Assembly: GCA_028293625.1 (NCBI GenBank)
Contig: JAQGOL010000022.1
Location: forward strand, 34,131 to 98,130
Direction of reading: 5' to 3'
Length of the DNA: 64,000 bases
Origin: Chthoniobacteraceae bacterium
GTDB lineage: Bacteria > Verrucomicrobiota > Verrucomicrobiia > Chthoniobacterales > Chthoniobacteraceae
Shown one piece after another: positions 1-8,809 of this stretch. Position 1 is the stretch's first letter, and each line of letters starts with the position of its first letter. Under the pieces are notes generated by a model. That model made no database searches. It had not been told where the DNA came from and was given only the letters and a program-made list of their open reading frames with translations. The translations under genes and the position numbers were made by a program.

Positions 1-212
1 TTTCCGTTCAGCGACCAGTGAAAGGTCTGCAGATCCTCTGAATCAAGATAGATGCTATGAACGGGATATGAGTAATCCGCGGATCCTTCGCCAAACTCAT
101 CTATCACAAGGTAAGATCTCACAAAATCACGGATCGGAACGATCAATGAAGAAGGGATCTGATACTTCAATTCAAAGCGTTGAGCTTGAAGAGCGTGATG
201 GAGGTGGGACAT
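1..212 (-). CDS. VTC-domain protein (polyphosphate polymerase-like), N-terminal part only
   Basis: Reading the minus strand from an ATG at 212 gives 70 uninterrupted codons that run off the window edge. The peptide has the VTC-domain opening: a basic RFELKY segment near residue 12, then hydrophobic helix residues, a Y-x-V-H-S-I-Y-L-D-S strand around residue 54 and F-x-W-S-L-N-G at the end. In the family these strands form the entrance of the triphosphate-tunnel fold of VTC polyphosphate polymerases and their bacterial relatives. The gene starts 43 bp after the stop of the giant surface protein on the same strand, so the two may be cotranscribed. The C-terminal catalytic residues lie outside the window, so enzymatic activity cannot be judged. 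Confidence 0.72.
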   Translation of the reverse strand, partial: MSHLHHALQAQRFELKYQIPSSLIVPIRDFVRSYLVIDEFGEGSADYSYPVHSIYLDSEDLQTFHWSLNG

Positions 213-254
213 CGATCGGGGAGATACGCTGCTGGTAAACTGGGAGGGAGGAAA

Positions 255-3200
255 TTACGGGGGACCAAATCTAACAAAACTGCTTTGATCTAAACCTAAA
301 AACAATCCGGCTCCAAGACGTTGCTTTTGAAAAAGCACGCCTTGAAAAAGGGTTCGCGCCGCCGCTTCATTTTGGAAGCTGCCACTGAACAGGCCGGTTT
401 TCGTCTCCAAAATGAGCTTCAGAGAATGCGAATTAGGCGAGTCTGTGACGGTGACGGTGTTCTTAGGGGTGATCAGAATATGAATTGGTGGCCAATCAGG
501 CAAGCTGAACTGAGCATTTCCGTCAGGAACATTCAGCGCGCGGACAGCTTTTTGAGGTGGCAAATAGTGCGAACCAATCAAATGCGTGCGGCTGATGAAC
601 CCTTTCGCATAAAAACGATCCGCTGGATGCGCCGGTTTTTCCCAATCCAGCAATCCGTCAAAATCGCTGATGCCGCTTTTTTCCTCAAACTCCACGGTGC
701 CGCGAATGCTTCCTTTGGGCAGCGAGCCATTGGGATAGAGCGCCACGTAGAAGGGAAATGTTCCATCGTTGTCCAGAAGCGTTCCCAAAGAAAATGGCGT
801 CCCATCGCCAAGCTTTCCTTTCAATGTAACAGCGCCAATCGGACTCACCCGCATCACGGCATAACCGTAGCCTTGAGGAAAATCAGCGGTCGAATTTACC
901 GGATCCGGCGGCATCAGAACTGTATAGGCGCCCGGCTTGGAACCGGCCGTGGATTTATAAGCAGCGCGTTTTGCCACAAGCAGTGACGCCGTTTCGCCTT
1001 CGCCTACGCTTCCAATGATCCGGTTGCCGGCAAGATCGAGATGCAGTTTGACAGAAAGCGCCGGGCCGCCGGATGACTTCAAGCCGGTCGCGATGTAGTC
1101 GCCCGCCGGATCAAATTTGCCGCGCAATACGTAGCTGTAACCTCCGAATTGAAGCGTGCCGCTAAATGAACCGGTCTTTGTAGTGCTTACCCGAAAGTAA
1201 CCGGTATTGGCGTTGGCAGGCGACGAGTTGGTAACAAGGCCGTTGTAAACGCCCGCGCCGCCAACCGGCGAACCCGTAAATAGCAGCAGCAGATCGTTGC
1301 CCCGCCGCGCCACACTGAATGAGCCGCTCCCAATCGGGTTCTCAGCTGTGAAATGTTCGCTTCGCACCTGGAACAGAGTCGGATCAAATCCCGTAATTCC
1401 TCCCGAAGCGGTGGCCAGCACCCACGTGAAATCAGAAGTGAGAGTAAAATGGGCCACCTTATTCGAGCCACGGCCCAAAGCGGTGACATCAATCACAAAC
1501 GGATCCGCCGCCGTGGCAGTAATGGCGATTGAACCCTGCACCCGATGGCAATCAACCCCGGCGCCGCCGCGTGCCGAGGCGTCCTGCATTTCCCAGCGAT
1601 AGAGACCACCGGCACCGTATGTAGCCGAACCAGTGATAAGCTTTCCAACACCATCGCCCGGCGAAAGGATGCCCCCGGTATTAATTGCGAGTGAACCTGT
1701 AACAATCCCCGTGCCTTCCAGAATCCCGCCTGCATTGAGCGACAAAGGGCCGCTGCCGGTTGCCGAACCCGACGCGTTTTCAATCGCCAAAATACCGCCC
1801 GCAACGACCGTTTCTCCTGAATAACTATTCGCCCCCGTGAGCATAAAACGGCCGGCCCCGACTTTTATGAGCCCGCCGGAACCGCTGATAAGGCCGCCAT
1901 AAAGCGTCGTGCCGTCATCGGCGCCCGTTGTGAGCGTTCCAATTCCCAGATCGACGGTTCCCGCACCTTCCAAAGAACCTGTTCGCTGATTGAAACCGTT
2001 AAGAGCCAAGGAAGTTCCCGGAGAGAGTATGATACGGGAATTTGGAGAGAGCGCATCAGCCGCCACAGACTTCAATGACCCATGGGTGATACGTGTTGTG
2101 CCAATATAACTGTTTTCTCCCGAGAGAAGCACGGAACCCTCCCCGCTAAGCTCCAAATCCATTACTCCCAGGTAACCTCCAACCGTAACGATTCCCCCGC
2201 TGAAGGTGACGCTTGTATTCGCCTCGGCATGCAATCGAAGCGTGCGATTCACGCCGCACCCGGTCAGGCCCAAATTAATCCGGCCCGAAAAAACCGTATC
2301 TCCCGCGCTTGTGGCAGGGTCCGACATCGTGGAGACGATTGTATTGCCAATCAGCGCTTCTCCAGTCGAACCGGATTGCACACTAATCCCCCTGCCGATT
2401 CTGACCGTGCCCGAATGATGGCTGGCCAACAAAGCGCTTGCAGCGGATCCGCTCCGTTTTCCAAGAAGAATATAGGCGCCTGAATCGGCGCCGAATCCAT
2501 TGCTTCTGTCAGTAAGCAAGGCGCCCTCGGCAACAACGATCCCTCCCTGGAACTCTGAGTTCTCGCCGGTTAACTCAAGAGCGCCTTCGCCTGTTTTAAG
2601 AAGGTCCGCGAAGATCGGCCCTTTAATAAGACCTGAGATCCGCGCAAAATCGCGATTCGAATTCGGGTTATCGATTACTCGAATTTCCCGGGCGTTGAAG
2701 TTTACGGTTTTCGCCCCTGATCCAAGCAGAGTAAGGCCGCTGGCAAATGTTATGCAGCGATCCGCGCGGGTGCTCCCGAAGATCAACGCGTGATTACTGT
2801 CGATGAAGTAAGGTTCCTCCCAAGCGAGGTTAGGGTCGGCCTTGACGGAAATTGTCACTGTCGCATCGGCGCCAAAAGCCGAGAATCCCCCGCTCCCTTT
2901 ATCTTTTGGCGACTCTCCCTTATTGGTGACATCGGCGAGCTTCTCGTTGCCCCGCCAATTGATCTCTCCCGGATCGTTTCCAAGCGCGACACTGAAAGGG
3001 ATACCATCGCTGATTTCCAGGACGCCGCCACGCAGTTCGATTTGTCCTCCGGGCAGAGTGCTGCCGGGAACCGCACGCACAGTCCCTTCATTGATTGTCA
3101 GCGACTTCAGCAGGTAATGATTATCCGCACTGCTCAAAACCAATGTTCCGGCGCCGGATTTTGTCACTGAATCAGTCTGAGCCGGATCGACGCCTGCTTT

Positions 3201-4985
3201 AGCCCCAAGATTCACCCCCAAATTAAGCAGCGCCTTCTGGACAAAAATATAACGCGAGCCCCCTTGTCCAATAAGGCCGCCCAAGTCAGCGGCGTTATCC
3301 TTGTTGACGATTGAATAGTCATTCTCTCCTGCGAGAAGGATGGCGTTTGTCCGCAGGTTACCTTTCCCGGCAATTGTAAGCTTCCTGCCCGGTTTGGTTG
3401 GGGCAAGCTTGAGCGAGTTCAAGGAGACCCGCTCATCGCTTGTAATCAATCCATCCACGGCAAGCAGCTCATTATGAGTGTCATGAGATTCCGCTGTAAA
3501 TGGCTCCGTCTCCACCGGCGCAATTCCGTTAGGCCCATAAGTGGCGAAGCTTGATCCGTTGACGGTTGCCCAACCGACATGGTCGATATATCCATTTGGC
3601 ACCGGCGGCGTGACGCTCTCGTCAATTTCCCCGCTATCATTTGGCGCAAGCAGACCGTTCGATAAGATCGGCGGGGTCGAAATCTGTATGCGCGGGTTGT
3701 TGCCGCTGCGTCCCAACAGCAGCGGTTTGTCCGTCCCATCGCGGGCCGTGAAATCGACCGTGGTTTTTGGAGAATCTTTGCTGAAACGCGAGAGATCAAA
3801 CAACTCAAGCACCGTGGCCGCTGTCGTGCCGGAATTATGGGTTACATTTACGGTAACCGCCCCGGAGCGCGCCTCGGCCCGCGAGCCGAGCTCCAGAAGC
3901 CCGATTGTCTCCGCGGTGCCGGCCGCGTTGCCGACCAGGGAGAATGTTCCACCGCCCACCGAGTCAATCCCTTCATTCTCATTCCGGGAATCCCGGATCC
4001 GATCATTATCATTTTCGGCGATGTTATTGAGCGTCAACGCACCGCCATTGAGATTAAAAGTGACATTCAGGCGCTCGCGGAGAGTGGCTTTGCCACTTAA
4101 TTCCAAGCCGGCGCCGTGTGCGATAGTGATCGCTTCATCAACGAGAACCGCCCCACTGAGGGTTTGCGTGGCGGCACCCCGGATGGAAAGTGCGCCTGAA
4201 ACCCCGGTTGGGATGATGGGAAGCGTACTAAGTGAGCCGCCAAACTCCGCGTCGCCATAAGCGTAAAGGAGAATGTTTTGTCCTTGAAGTGTGCCCTCTT
4301 CATCCACTGCAACCACATTTCCCGCGCTGCCGCTCAACTCGCCGCTGCGCAACTCGGATCCACTCCGGAGTGTCGCTTCATTTGATTCAAAGGCGACCCT
4401 GTTTGCCCGTAGCGCCGTGCGCCCAGTCACCAACGCATTGGCAAAACTGAGTGTCCCCTGCTCAATGATCACTCCACCGTGGAACGTGTTTTGCGAGGAA
4501 CTGGCGGAAAAAGCGGATCCGAATTGAAACGTACTGCCACCGGTTTTAATAATCGCTGAAGCGCCTTTAAGAGCTCCATTGAGTTTAACAATTCCCGGGC
4601 CATTGCCTTCGAGGATCGTCGGCGCATCAATCAGCAGCTCCATTCCAATGGCAAACCCGCCCGATTTATTTTGCGTGATTCTGGCGCCTTCCCCGGCAAA
4701 ACGCAGGCTGTTTCCATTAATAGAAGCAGGTGAGGCCCCCGATGACTCCAGGGTGAGCAGATTCAGTGAAAACGGCACGACATTCAGGTTGTTTGAAGCA
4801 GTACCACCTGAAAGCGAACTGTTAAAAACCAGCTCTGTCTCCTCCCCGCTCAACGGGACCTGGCCGTCTACCCAGTTTGATCCGACACTCCAAAAACCGT
4901 TTCCCGTATTCCATATGCTTCCTTCGGCTGAAAAAGCCATGGAAATGCAACAAGCAGCGAGCATCAAACGGGGCACTCGGTTCAT
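255..4985 (-). CDS. Giant secreted surface protein with autotransporter-associated beta-strand repeats
   Basis: A protein of about 1576 residues. The ATG at 4985 is preferred over an upstream start at 5018 because it gives a compact signal peptide (basic start, hydrophobic LMLAACCISMAF, A-x-A-like cleavage site). At least four copies of the autotransporter-associated beta-strand repeat are visible, with cores such as GAGTLVLSSADNHY, GEGALELTGENSEFQGG, GEGSVLLSGENSYIG and GAGRFMLTGANSYSGET, each followed by a G-x-L/V strand. The passenger is Gly/Ser/Thr/Asn-rich, as expected of a beta-solenoid. The C-terminal ~350 residues hold a beta-rich domain (GYFRVSTTKTGSFSGTLQFGG) of a kind I associate with verrucomicrobial surface proteins. 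No C-terminal beta-barrel and no PEP-CTERM motif is seen, so the mode of surface attachment is unclear. Likely an adhesin or outer-surface structural protein. Confidence 0.85.
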   Translation of the reverse strand: MNRVPRLMLAACCISMAFSAEGSIWNTGNGFWSVGSNWVDGQVPLSGEETELVFNSSLSGGTASNNLNVVPFSLNLLTLESSGASPASINGNSLRFAGEGARITQNKSGGFAIGMELLIDAPTILEGNGPGIVKLNGALKGASAIIKTGGSTFQFGSAFSASSSQNTFHGGVIIEQGTLSFANALVTGRTALRANRVAFESNEATLRSGSELRSGELSGSAGNVVAVDEEGTLQGQNILLYAYGDAEFGGSLSTLPIIPTGVSGALSIRGAATQTLSGAVLVDEAITIAHGAGLELSGKATLRERLNVTFNLNGGALTLNNIAENDNDRIRDSRNENEGIDSVGGGTFSLVGNAAGTAETIGLLELGSRAEARSGAVTVNVTHNSGTTAATVLELFDLSRFSKDSPKTTVDFTARDGTDKPLLLGRSGNNPRIQISTPPILSNGLLAPNDSGEIDESVTPPVPNGYIDHVGWATVNGSSFATYGPNGIAPVETEPFTAESHDTHNELLAVDGLITSDERVSLNSLKLAPTKPGRKLTIAGKGNLRTNAILLAGENDYSIVNKDNAADLGGLIGQGGSRYIFVQKALLNLGVNLGAKAGVDPAQTDSVTKSGAGTLVLSSADNHYLLKSLTINEGTVRAVPGSTLPGGQIELRGGVLEISDGIPFSVALGNDPGEINWRGNEKLADVTNKGESPKDKGSGGFSAFGADATVTISVKADPNLAWEEPYFIDSNHALIFGSTRADRCITFASGLTLLGSGAKTVNFNAREIRVIDNPNSNRDFARISGLIKGPIFADLLKTGEGALELTGENSEFQGGIVVAEGALLTDRSNGFGADSGAYILLGKRSGSAASALLASHHSGTVRIGRGISVQSGSTGEALIGNTIVSTMSDPATSAGDTVFSGRINLGLTGCGVNRTLRLHAEANTSVTFSGGIVTVGGYLGVMDLELSGEGSVLLSGENSYIGTTRITHGSLKSVAADALSPNSRIILSPGTSLALNGFNQRTGSLEGAGTVDLGIGTLTTGADDGTTLYGGLISGSGGLIKVGAGRFMLTGANSYSGETVVAGGILAIENASGSATGSGPLSLNAGGILEGTGIVTGSLAINTGGILSPGDGVGKLITGSATYGAGGLYRWEMQDASARGGAGVDCHRVQGSIAITATAADPFVIDVTALGRGSNKVAHFTLTSDFTWVLATASGGITGFDPTLFQVRSEHFTAENPIGSGSFSVARRGNDLLLLFTGSPVGGAGVYNGLVTNSSPANANTGYFRVSTTKTGSFSGTLQFGGYSYVLRGKFDPAGDYIATGLKSSGGPALSVKLHLDLAGNRIIGSVGEGETASLLVAKRAAYKSTAGSKPGAYTVLMPPDPVNSTADFPQGYGYAVMRVSPIGAVTLKGKLGDGTPFSLGTLLDNDGTFPFYVALYPNGSLPKGSIRGTVEFEEKSGISDFDGLLDWEKPAHPADRFYAKGFISRTHLIGSHYLPPQKAVRALNVPDGNAQFSLPDWPPIHILITPKNTVTVTDSPNSHSLKLILETKTGLFSGSFQNEAAARTLFQGVLFQKQRLGAGLFLGLDQSSFVRFGPP

Positions 4986-5307
4986 TAAAGTAAAAAAAGG
5001 GGGGACTACCACGCGCAAAGACTCCCTGCGGAGGCGGGGATCTGGAGCGGGAATGAGACTTTTAAGGTAGCACCGAAATTCGCGATAGATAAAAAAATGA
5101 GATTTTTTTGATCCCCATTTCGTTCCATTCGCTCCGCGCTTTCCCGCGTTAAAAACGGTGGCCTGGCAGCCATGGCCGGCGCCCGAGTTACCGGATTGTT
5201 ACCGGGGTCGCGAAGATTTATTATCGCAAGCTAAACCAAGAGCCGGCAGCCTCGCCGCAAGAGAGGCCAAAGCGCCTTTCGCCATGCGATGCGGCTTACC
5301 GAAACCG
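4986..5307. other. Intergenic region with an AT-only perfect inverted repeat
   Basis: This is the leader region of the giant surface protein (minus strand) and lies downstream of the Nudix gene. It contains a perfect 8-bp inverted repeat with a 3-nt loop: AAAAAAAT at 5091-5098 and ATTTTTTT at 5102-5109. It lies about 105 bp upstream of the surface-protein ATG. The repeat could be a protein-binding site, a promoter element or a weak terminator. No tRNA, riboswitch or convincing small gene was found in the rest. Confidence 0.45.
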
Positions 5308-5904
5308 CTAAATCAAGTCCATAGCTACTAGGCGGGCGAAGGCGGACAGCGTATTGGCGTCGCGGATTTCGCCCGAGGCAATCATTGAACGAAGCTCGGC
5401 CAGCGTGAAGGCGCGAGCCTCCGTGATTGCTTCATGCTCGTCATGCTCGGGGCCATTCGCACTGAGTATCACCGGCCTGGCCAATACCAAATGGCTATGT
5501 TCGTCGGTAAAACCGCAACTTGGGAAAAAGAGGCCGAGCGAGATTAATTCGCCATCCGGTGCAAGTTCGTAACCGCTCTCTTCGCGCAGTTCCCGAAGAC
5601 CGGTTGCGCGAATGGCCGCTTCATCGTGCCCGGTGCTCTGATCAATCTGCCCGGCCGGGAACTCCCAAATGGTCGCGCGAATGGGCACCCGCTCCTGGCG
5701 CACCAGAAGGAATTTGCCTTCGCTGGTGATCGGCGCGATCACCACGGCCCCTTTTCGGTGGGCGACCGTCCAGGTAAACGGCTCGGGGCGCATCGGCGAT
5801 GTGACCGTGACCGTGTGCACTTCAATATACGGGTTGGCGAATGAGGTCTCGTCTCCCACCGTTTTCCATCCCGCGGAATCGTGAATATGATCGTGGAAAT
5901 TCAT
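5308..5904 (-). CDS. Nudix hydrolase, ADP-ribose pyrophosphatase-like
   Basis: A 198-residue protein with a Nudix fold. The core is FPAGQID near residue 91 followed by a near-canonical Nudix box ending RELREESGY; its Glu residues bind the Mg2+ that hydrolyses nucleoside-diphosphate-X substrates. The PAGQ-before-box arrangement, the R-x-E-R-V strand and the length match the ADP-ribose/ADP-sugar pyrophosphatase branch (NudF/YSA1-like). The spacing inside the box has a few extra residues (AAIRATGLRELREE), so substrate assignment is uncertain. It is cytoplasmic, without a signal peptide. It sits 15 bp downstream of argH on the same strand and is probably cotranscribed. Confidence 0.82.
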   Translation of the reverse strand: MNFHDHIHDSAGWKTVGDETSFANPYIEVHTVTVTSPMRPEPFTWTVAHRKGAVVIAPITSEGKFLLVRQERVPIRATIWEFPAGQIDQSTGHDEAAIRATGLRELREESGYELAPDGELISLGLFFPSCGFTDEHSHLVLARPVILSANGPEHDEHEAITEARAFTLAELRSMIASGEIRDANTLSAFARLVAMDLI

Positions 5905-5919
5905 AAGACTTATGGCCGA

Positions 5920-7293
5920 TCAGTTTTCATTTCCGAGGCGCGAAGACCAGCGGTTCAGCTGAAAAGCGACGTTTTGCGGAGAAGGCGCACCAATTGCCCG
6001 GCGCGCCGCCATCGAGTTTTCCACCGTCAGCATTTCAAACAGATCGGCCTCAAAGGCCGGTGAAAGCGCCTGATAATCGGCCAGGCTGAGCTCGGTTAAT
6101 TCACACCGGCGCTCGGCGCAAAGCGCCACAGCTTTTCCAATGACTTCATGGGCTTTGCGAAACGGGACGCCGTGATTGACCAGATAATCGGCCAGATCGG
6201 TGGCAAGCAGGTTCGGATCGCCAACCGCAGCGGCGCAGTTCTCAGGGTTTGCGCGGATTCCTCCAAGCATGGCGGCAAAGACGGCCAGCGCGGCCTTGAT
6301 AGTGTCGATGGAATCAAACACGGGCTCCTTATCCTCCTGCATGTCGCGGTTGTAGGTCATCGGCAGCCCTTTTAAGGTCGTTAAAAGTGAGACTAGATTG
6401 CCGTAAACGCGTCCCGCTTTGCCGCGAGTGAGTTCGGCGACATCGGGATTTTTCTTCTGCGGCATCAGGGAGGAACCGGTCGTGAACGCGTCGCTGATGG
6501 TGATAAACTTAAACTCGCTGGAAGCCCAAAGGATCACGTCTTCGCTCAGCCGGGAAAGGTGCATCGCCACGAGCGCGAGCGCCGAAAGCAATTCCACGGC
6601 AAAATCGCGGTCGCTCACCGCATCCATGCTGTTTTGAGTGATAGCAGGAAAATCAAGGAGCTGCGCCACCAGTTCGCGATCGAGCAAAATGGTGGAGCCG
6701 GCAATGGCGCCGGAACCGAGTGGCAGCACGTTGATTCGTTTGCGGCAATCAACGACACGCTCCACATCGCGCTGAAACATCTCCACGTAAGCAAGGAGAT
6801 GATGCGCGAAATAGACCGGCTGCGCGCGCTGGAGATGGGTATAGCCGGGAATGATCACTTCGGAATGCCGGCTGCCAAGCGCCACAAGTTCCCGCTGGAT
6901 TGCTGCAAGCCGCTCGACAATCGCATCGCTTTCCGCCCGCAAATAGAGCCGCAAATCGAGCGCCACCTGGTCGTTGCGGCTCCGGGCCGTGTGCAGCTTG
7001 GCGCCGGGATCCCCAATGCGCCGGGTCAGCTCCGACTCGATGTTCATATGGATGTCTTCGAGTTCGCGCTTGAACTGAAAATCGCCCCGTTCGATTTCGC
7101 CGCCGATCTCACGCAACCCCGCCACGATCGAGGCGCGCTCATCGGCCGAGAGCAAACCGGCGGCTTCCAGCGCGGCGGAATGCGCGATCGACCCTTCAAT
7201 GTCATGCCGCCAGAGGCGCCAATCAAAGCTGATCGACTCACTGTATTGCTGCAAGAGCTCGGCGGTTTGTTCTTTAAAGCGACCTTTCCACAT
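5920..7293 (-). CDS. argH: Argininosuccinate lyase
   Basis: A 457-residue protein of the fumarase/aspartase superfamily. It catalyses the last step of arginine synthesis, splitting argininosuccinate into arginine and fumarate. The superfamily signature GSSLMPQKKNPD is intact near residue 277, and the N-terminal S-R-N-D-Q substrate loop (HTARSRNDQVALD) and the G-Y-T-H-L-Q-R-A-Q-P segment are present. The length matches bacterial ArgH. The start is the ATG following W-rich context MWKGRF, typical of the family. The enzyme works as a cytoplasmic homotetramer. The Nudix hydrolase gene follows closely. No other arginine genes are in the window. Confidence 0.97.
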   Translation of the reverse strand: MWKGRFKEQTAELLQQYSESISFDWRLWRHDIEGSIAHSAALEAAGLLSADERASIVAGLREIGGEIERGDFQFKRELEDIHMNIESELTRRIGDPGAKLHTARSRNDQVALDLRLYLRAESDAIVERLAAIQRELVALGSRHSEVIIPGYTHLQRAQPVYFAHHLLAYVEMFQRDVERVVDCRKRINVLPLGSGAIAGSTILLDRELVAQLLDFPAITQNSMDAVSDRDFAVELLSALALVAMHLSRLSEDVILWASSEFKFITISDAFTTGSSLMPQKKNPDVAELTRGKAGRVYGNLVSLLTTLKGLPMTYNRDMQEDKEPVFDSIDTIKAALAVFAAMLGGIRANPENCAAAVGDPNLLATDLADYLVNHGVPFRKAHEVIGKAVALCAERRCELTELSLADYQALSPAFEADLFEMLTVENSMAARRAIGAPSPQNVAFQLNRWSSRLGNEN

Positions 7294-7401
7294 GAGGGGC
7301 AGATGATGATTTAACAGGTTTAATTTGAGGAATTCCCGGACGGCAACCCTTCGGCGAACGCCCGCTCTAAAGCATTCGCCGACAATCTCAAACCTTAAAC
7401 T

Positions 7402-7866
7402 CTAGCCCGGCTTTTTCTTGCCGCAGGCGCCTTTGTTCTTTAGCTCGTCGCACGTTGCCTCGATCCGGATGGTTTTGCGCTCCACGGAAAAGCCGAGCCG
7501 TTTACTGATACAAGTCTCAAGCGTATCGATATTCACATCATCGAATTCGACGATTTTATTACAGTCAACACAGATCAAATGATTGTGATTTGGGTGATCG
7601 ACGTAATTGGGATCGTAAAACTTGTAGTCCTTGCCAAAATCCATCTCCTTGAGCACCCCGCACGCCACCAGCAACGGCAGGGTGCGATAGACCGTCGCGC
7701 GCGAAACCGAGCAATCGATCTTTCGGGCCATCGCGAGCAATTCCTCCGCTGTGTAATGCTCGGTGGTATTGAAGGCCGCCTCGATGATCGCATCACGTTG
7801 CGTCGTCTTGCGAAGACCTTTCTGCTGAATAAAATCGTAGATGCGCTGGCGGACGCCGGAGTCCAT
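7402..7866 (-). CDS. Fur-family metal-dependent transcriptional regulator
   Basis: A 154-residue protein with an N-terminal winged helix (RKTTQRDAIIEA, then the helix SRATVYRTLPLLVACG) and a C-terminal metal-binding dimerisation domain. The latter includes the H-x-N-H-x-H-L-I-C-V-D-C motif with one Cys-x2-Cys pair near residue 100, and Cys residues again near the C-terminus (ATCDEL, ACGKKK), consistent with a structural zinc site. Whether it senses iron (Fur), zinc (Zur) or peroxide (PerR) cannot be decided from sequence alone. It is encoded alone, 108 bp upstream of the argH start on the same strand. Confidence 0.9.
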   Translation of the reverse strand: MDSGVRQRIYDFIQQKGLRKTTQRDAIIEAAFNTTEHYTAEELLAMARKIDCSVSRATVYRTLPLLVACGVLKEMDFGKDYKFYDPNYVDHPNHNHLICVDCNKIVEFDDVNIDTLETCISKRLGFSVERKTIRIEATCDELKNKGACGKKKPG

Positions 7867-7930
7867 TTTGCGTGACTATAGTTTCCGCTCCCGGAGTGAC
7901 AAGCGATGAGTGTGAAATGGGCCGCTTCCT

Positions 7931-8317
7931 TCAGCTCTCAATCATTTTGACCAAGAGATGGCGATGGCAATGCATCTCTTCTTCAGCACAGTGGCAAAGC
8001 AAGGTTACGTTTTGACGCGCGCCGAGTTCTTTTAACAGGCGCAAGGTAAACTTCTGACCATGGTTCTTAACGCTTGAGTTCCGGTAATCGATCTCTGAAT
8101 CCGCAAAGAGCTCTTCCTTATAACGCCGGCTGAATTCGGCCCATGTCACGTCCCCCTCCTGAAATTCACGCAGCAGCTCTTCGCTTGGCCCAAGATTGGC
8201 CATCCATACGGCGCACTGCGATTTCTCCACTCCGCGCCCCCGAAACCTCGAGACAAGGATACGCAACCCGTCACGCTCGGGTTCAATGGCGGAATGCAGA
8301 GACTTGGTGGCGATCAT
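7931..8317 (-). CDS. DUF488 family protein (YeaO-like)
   Basis: About 128 residues from the ATG at 8317; upstream in-frame ATG (8350) and TTG (8368) codons exist, but the family begins near the IATKS segment. The YeaO/DUF488 pattern is visible: G-x-R-I-L-V-S-R-F-x-x-R-G-V, then a W-x-x-x-L-x-P-S-x-E-L-L segment, W-x-E-F-x-x-R-Y and the C-terminal V-T-L-L-C-H-C strand. The biochemical role of the family is not established. The C-H-C and C-x-x-H-C-H-R-H-L residues near the end might bind a metal. The gene follows the receiver-only response regulator on the same strand. Confidence 0.72.
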   Translation of the reverse strand: MIATKSLHSAIEPERDGLRILVSRFRGRGVEKSQCAVWMANLGPSEELLREFQEGDVTWAEFSRRYKEELFADSEIDYRNSSVKNHGQKFTLRLLKELGARQNVTLLCHCAEEEMHCHRHLLVKMIES

Positions 8318-8371
8318 AACCGGGCAAGATACCGCATTTTGCCCCGGCATGGGAGAAGAGAGGAGCAACGA

Positions 8372-8809
8372 CTATGTAGAAGAGGATTCCGCCATTTTTG
8401 CGCTCAGATAGATTTCACCATTCAAAATACGGAACAGTGTGCTGATGAGCGCCTCGGGAGCCTCACTTTTGGTCATGTAACCGTTGGCGCCCGCCTCCAA
8501 TGCACGAGTGGCGTATTTGGGTTCGGCGTGCATCGAGAGCACCAGGATGGGCATGGCGGGATAATCGCGTTTTAAGGTGCGCGTCAGTTCGATCCCGTCG
8601 ATGTCACCTTTAAGGGAAATATCGACAATGGCGAGGTCCGGCTTGGAGACGGCGAGGAGTTCGATCGCCTGTTGCGCCGTTTCGGCTTCCCCGCAAACTA
8701 AAAATCCTGCTTGTGCTCCGATGAGTGAAATCAAGCCGAGACGCACCCAGGGATGGTCATCAACAATGACAACCCGAACCAAACCCAAGGCTGGATTAGG
8801 CTTAAGCAT
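8372..8809 (-). CDS. Receiver-only response regulator (NarL-type receiver, no HTH)
   Basis: A 145-residue protein that is one receiver domain. The acidic pair is in IVDDHP (residues ~14-16), the phospho-acceptor Asp is in LAIVDISL (~62), the Thr/Ser position is in LVLSMH and the conserved Lys is in MTKSE (~113). The sequence resembles the receivers of NarL/LuxR regulators, including the G-E-I-Y-L-S stretch that usually leads into the HTH. Here a stop follows seven residues later and no HTH is encoded downstream. Its start overlaps the 3' end of the sensor kinase by 8 nt, so the pair is translationally coupled. Output must be through protein contact or phosphotransfer unless another gene supplies DNA binding. 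Confidence 0.9.
   Translation of the reverse strand: MLKPNPALGLVRVVIVDDHPWVRLGLISLIGAQAGFLVCGEAETAQQAIELLAVSKPDLAIVDISLKGDIDGIELTRTLKRDYPAMPILVLSMHAEPKYATRALEAGANGYMTKSEAPEALISTLFRILNGEIYLSAKMAESSST

Noticed and set aside
5110..5307. Riboswitch or tRNA in the leader of the giant surface protein
   Set aside because: Short hairpins exist but no conserved core of any class I know could be matched.
8317..8374. Frameshifted HTH after the receiver-only regulator
   Set aside because: None of the frames after the stop shows a LuxR-type HTH; the following frame is the DUF488 protein.
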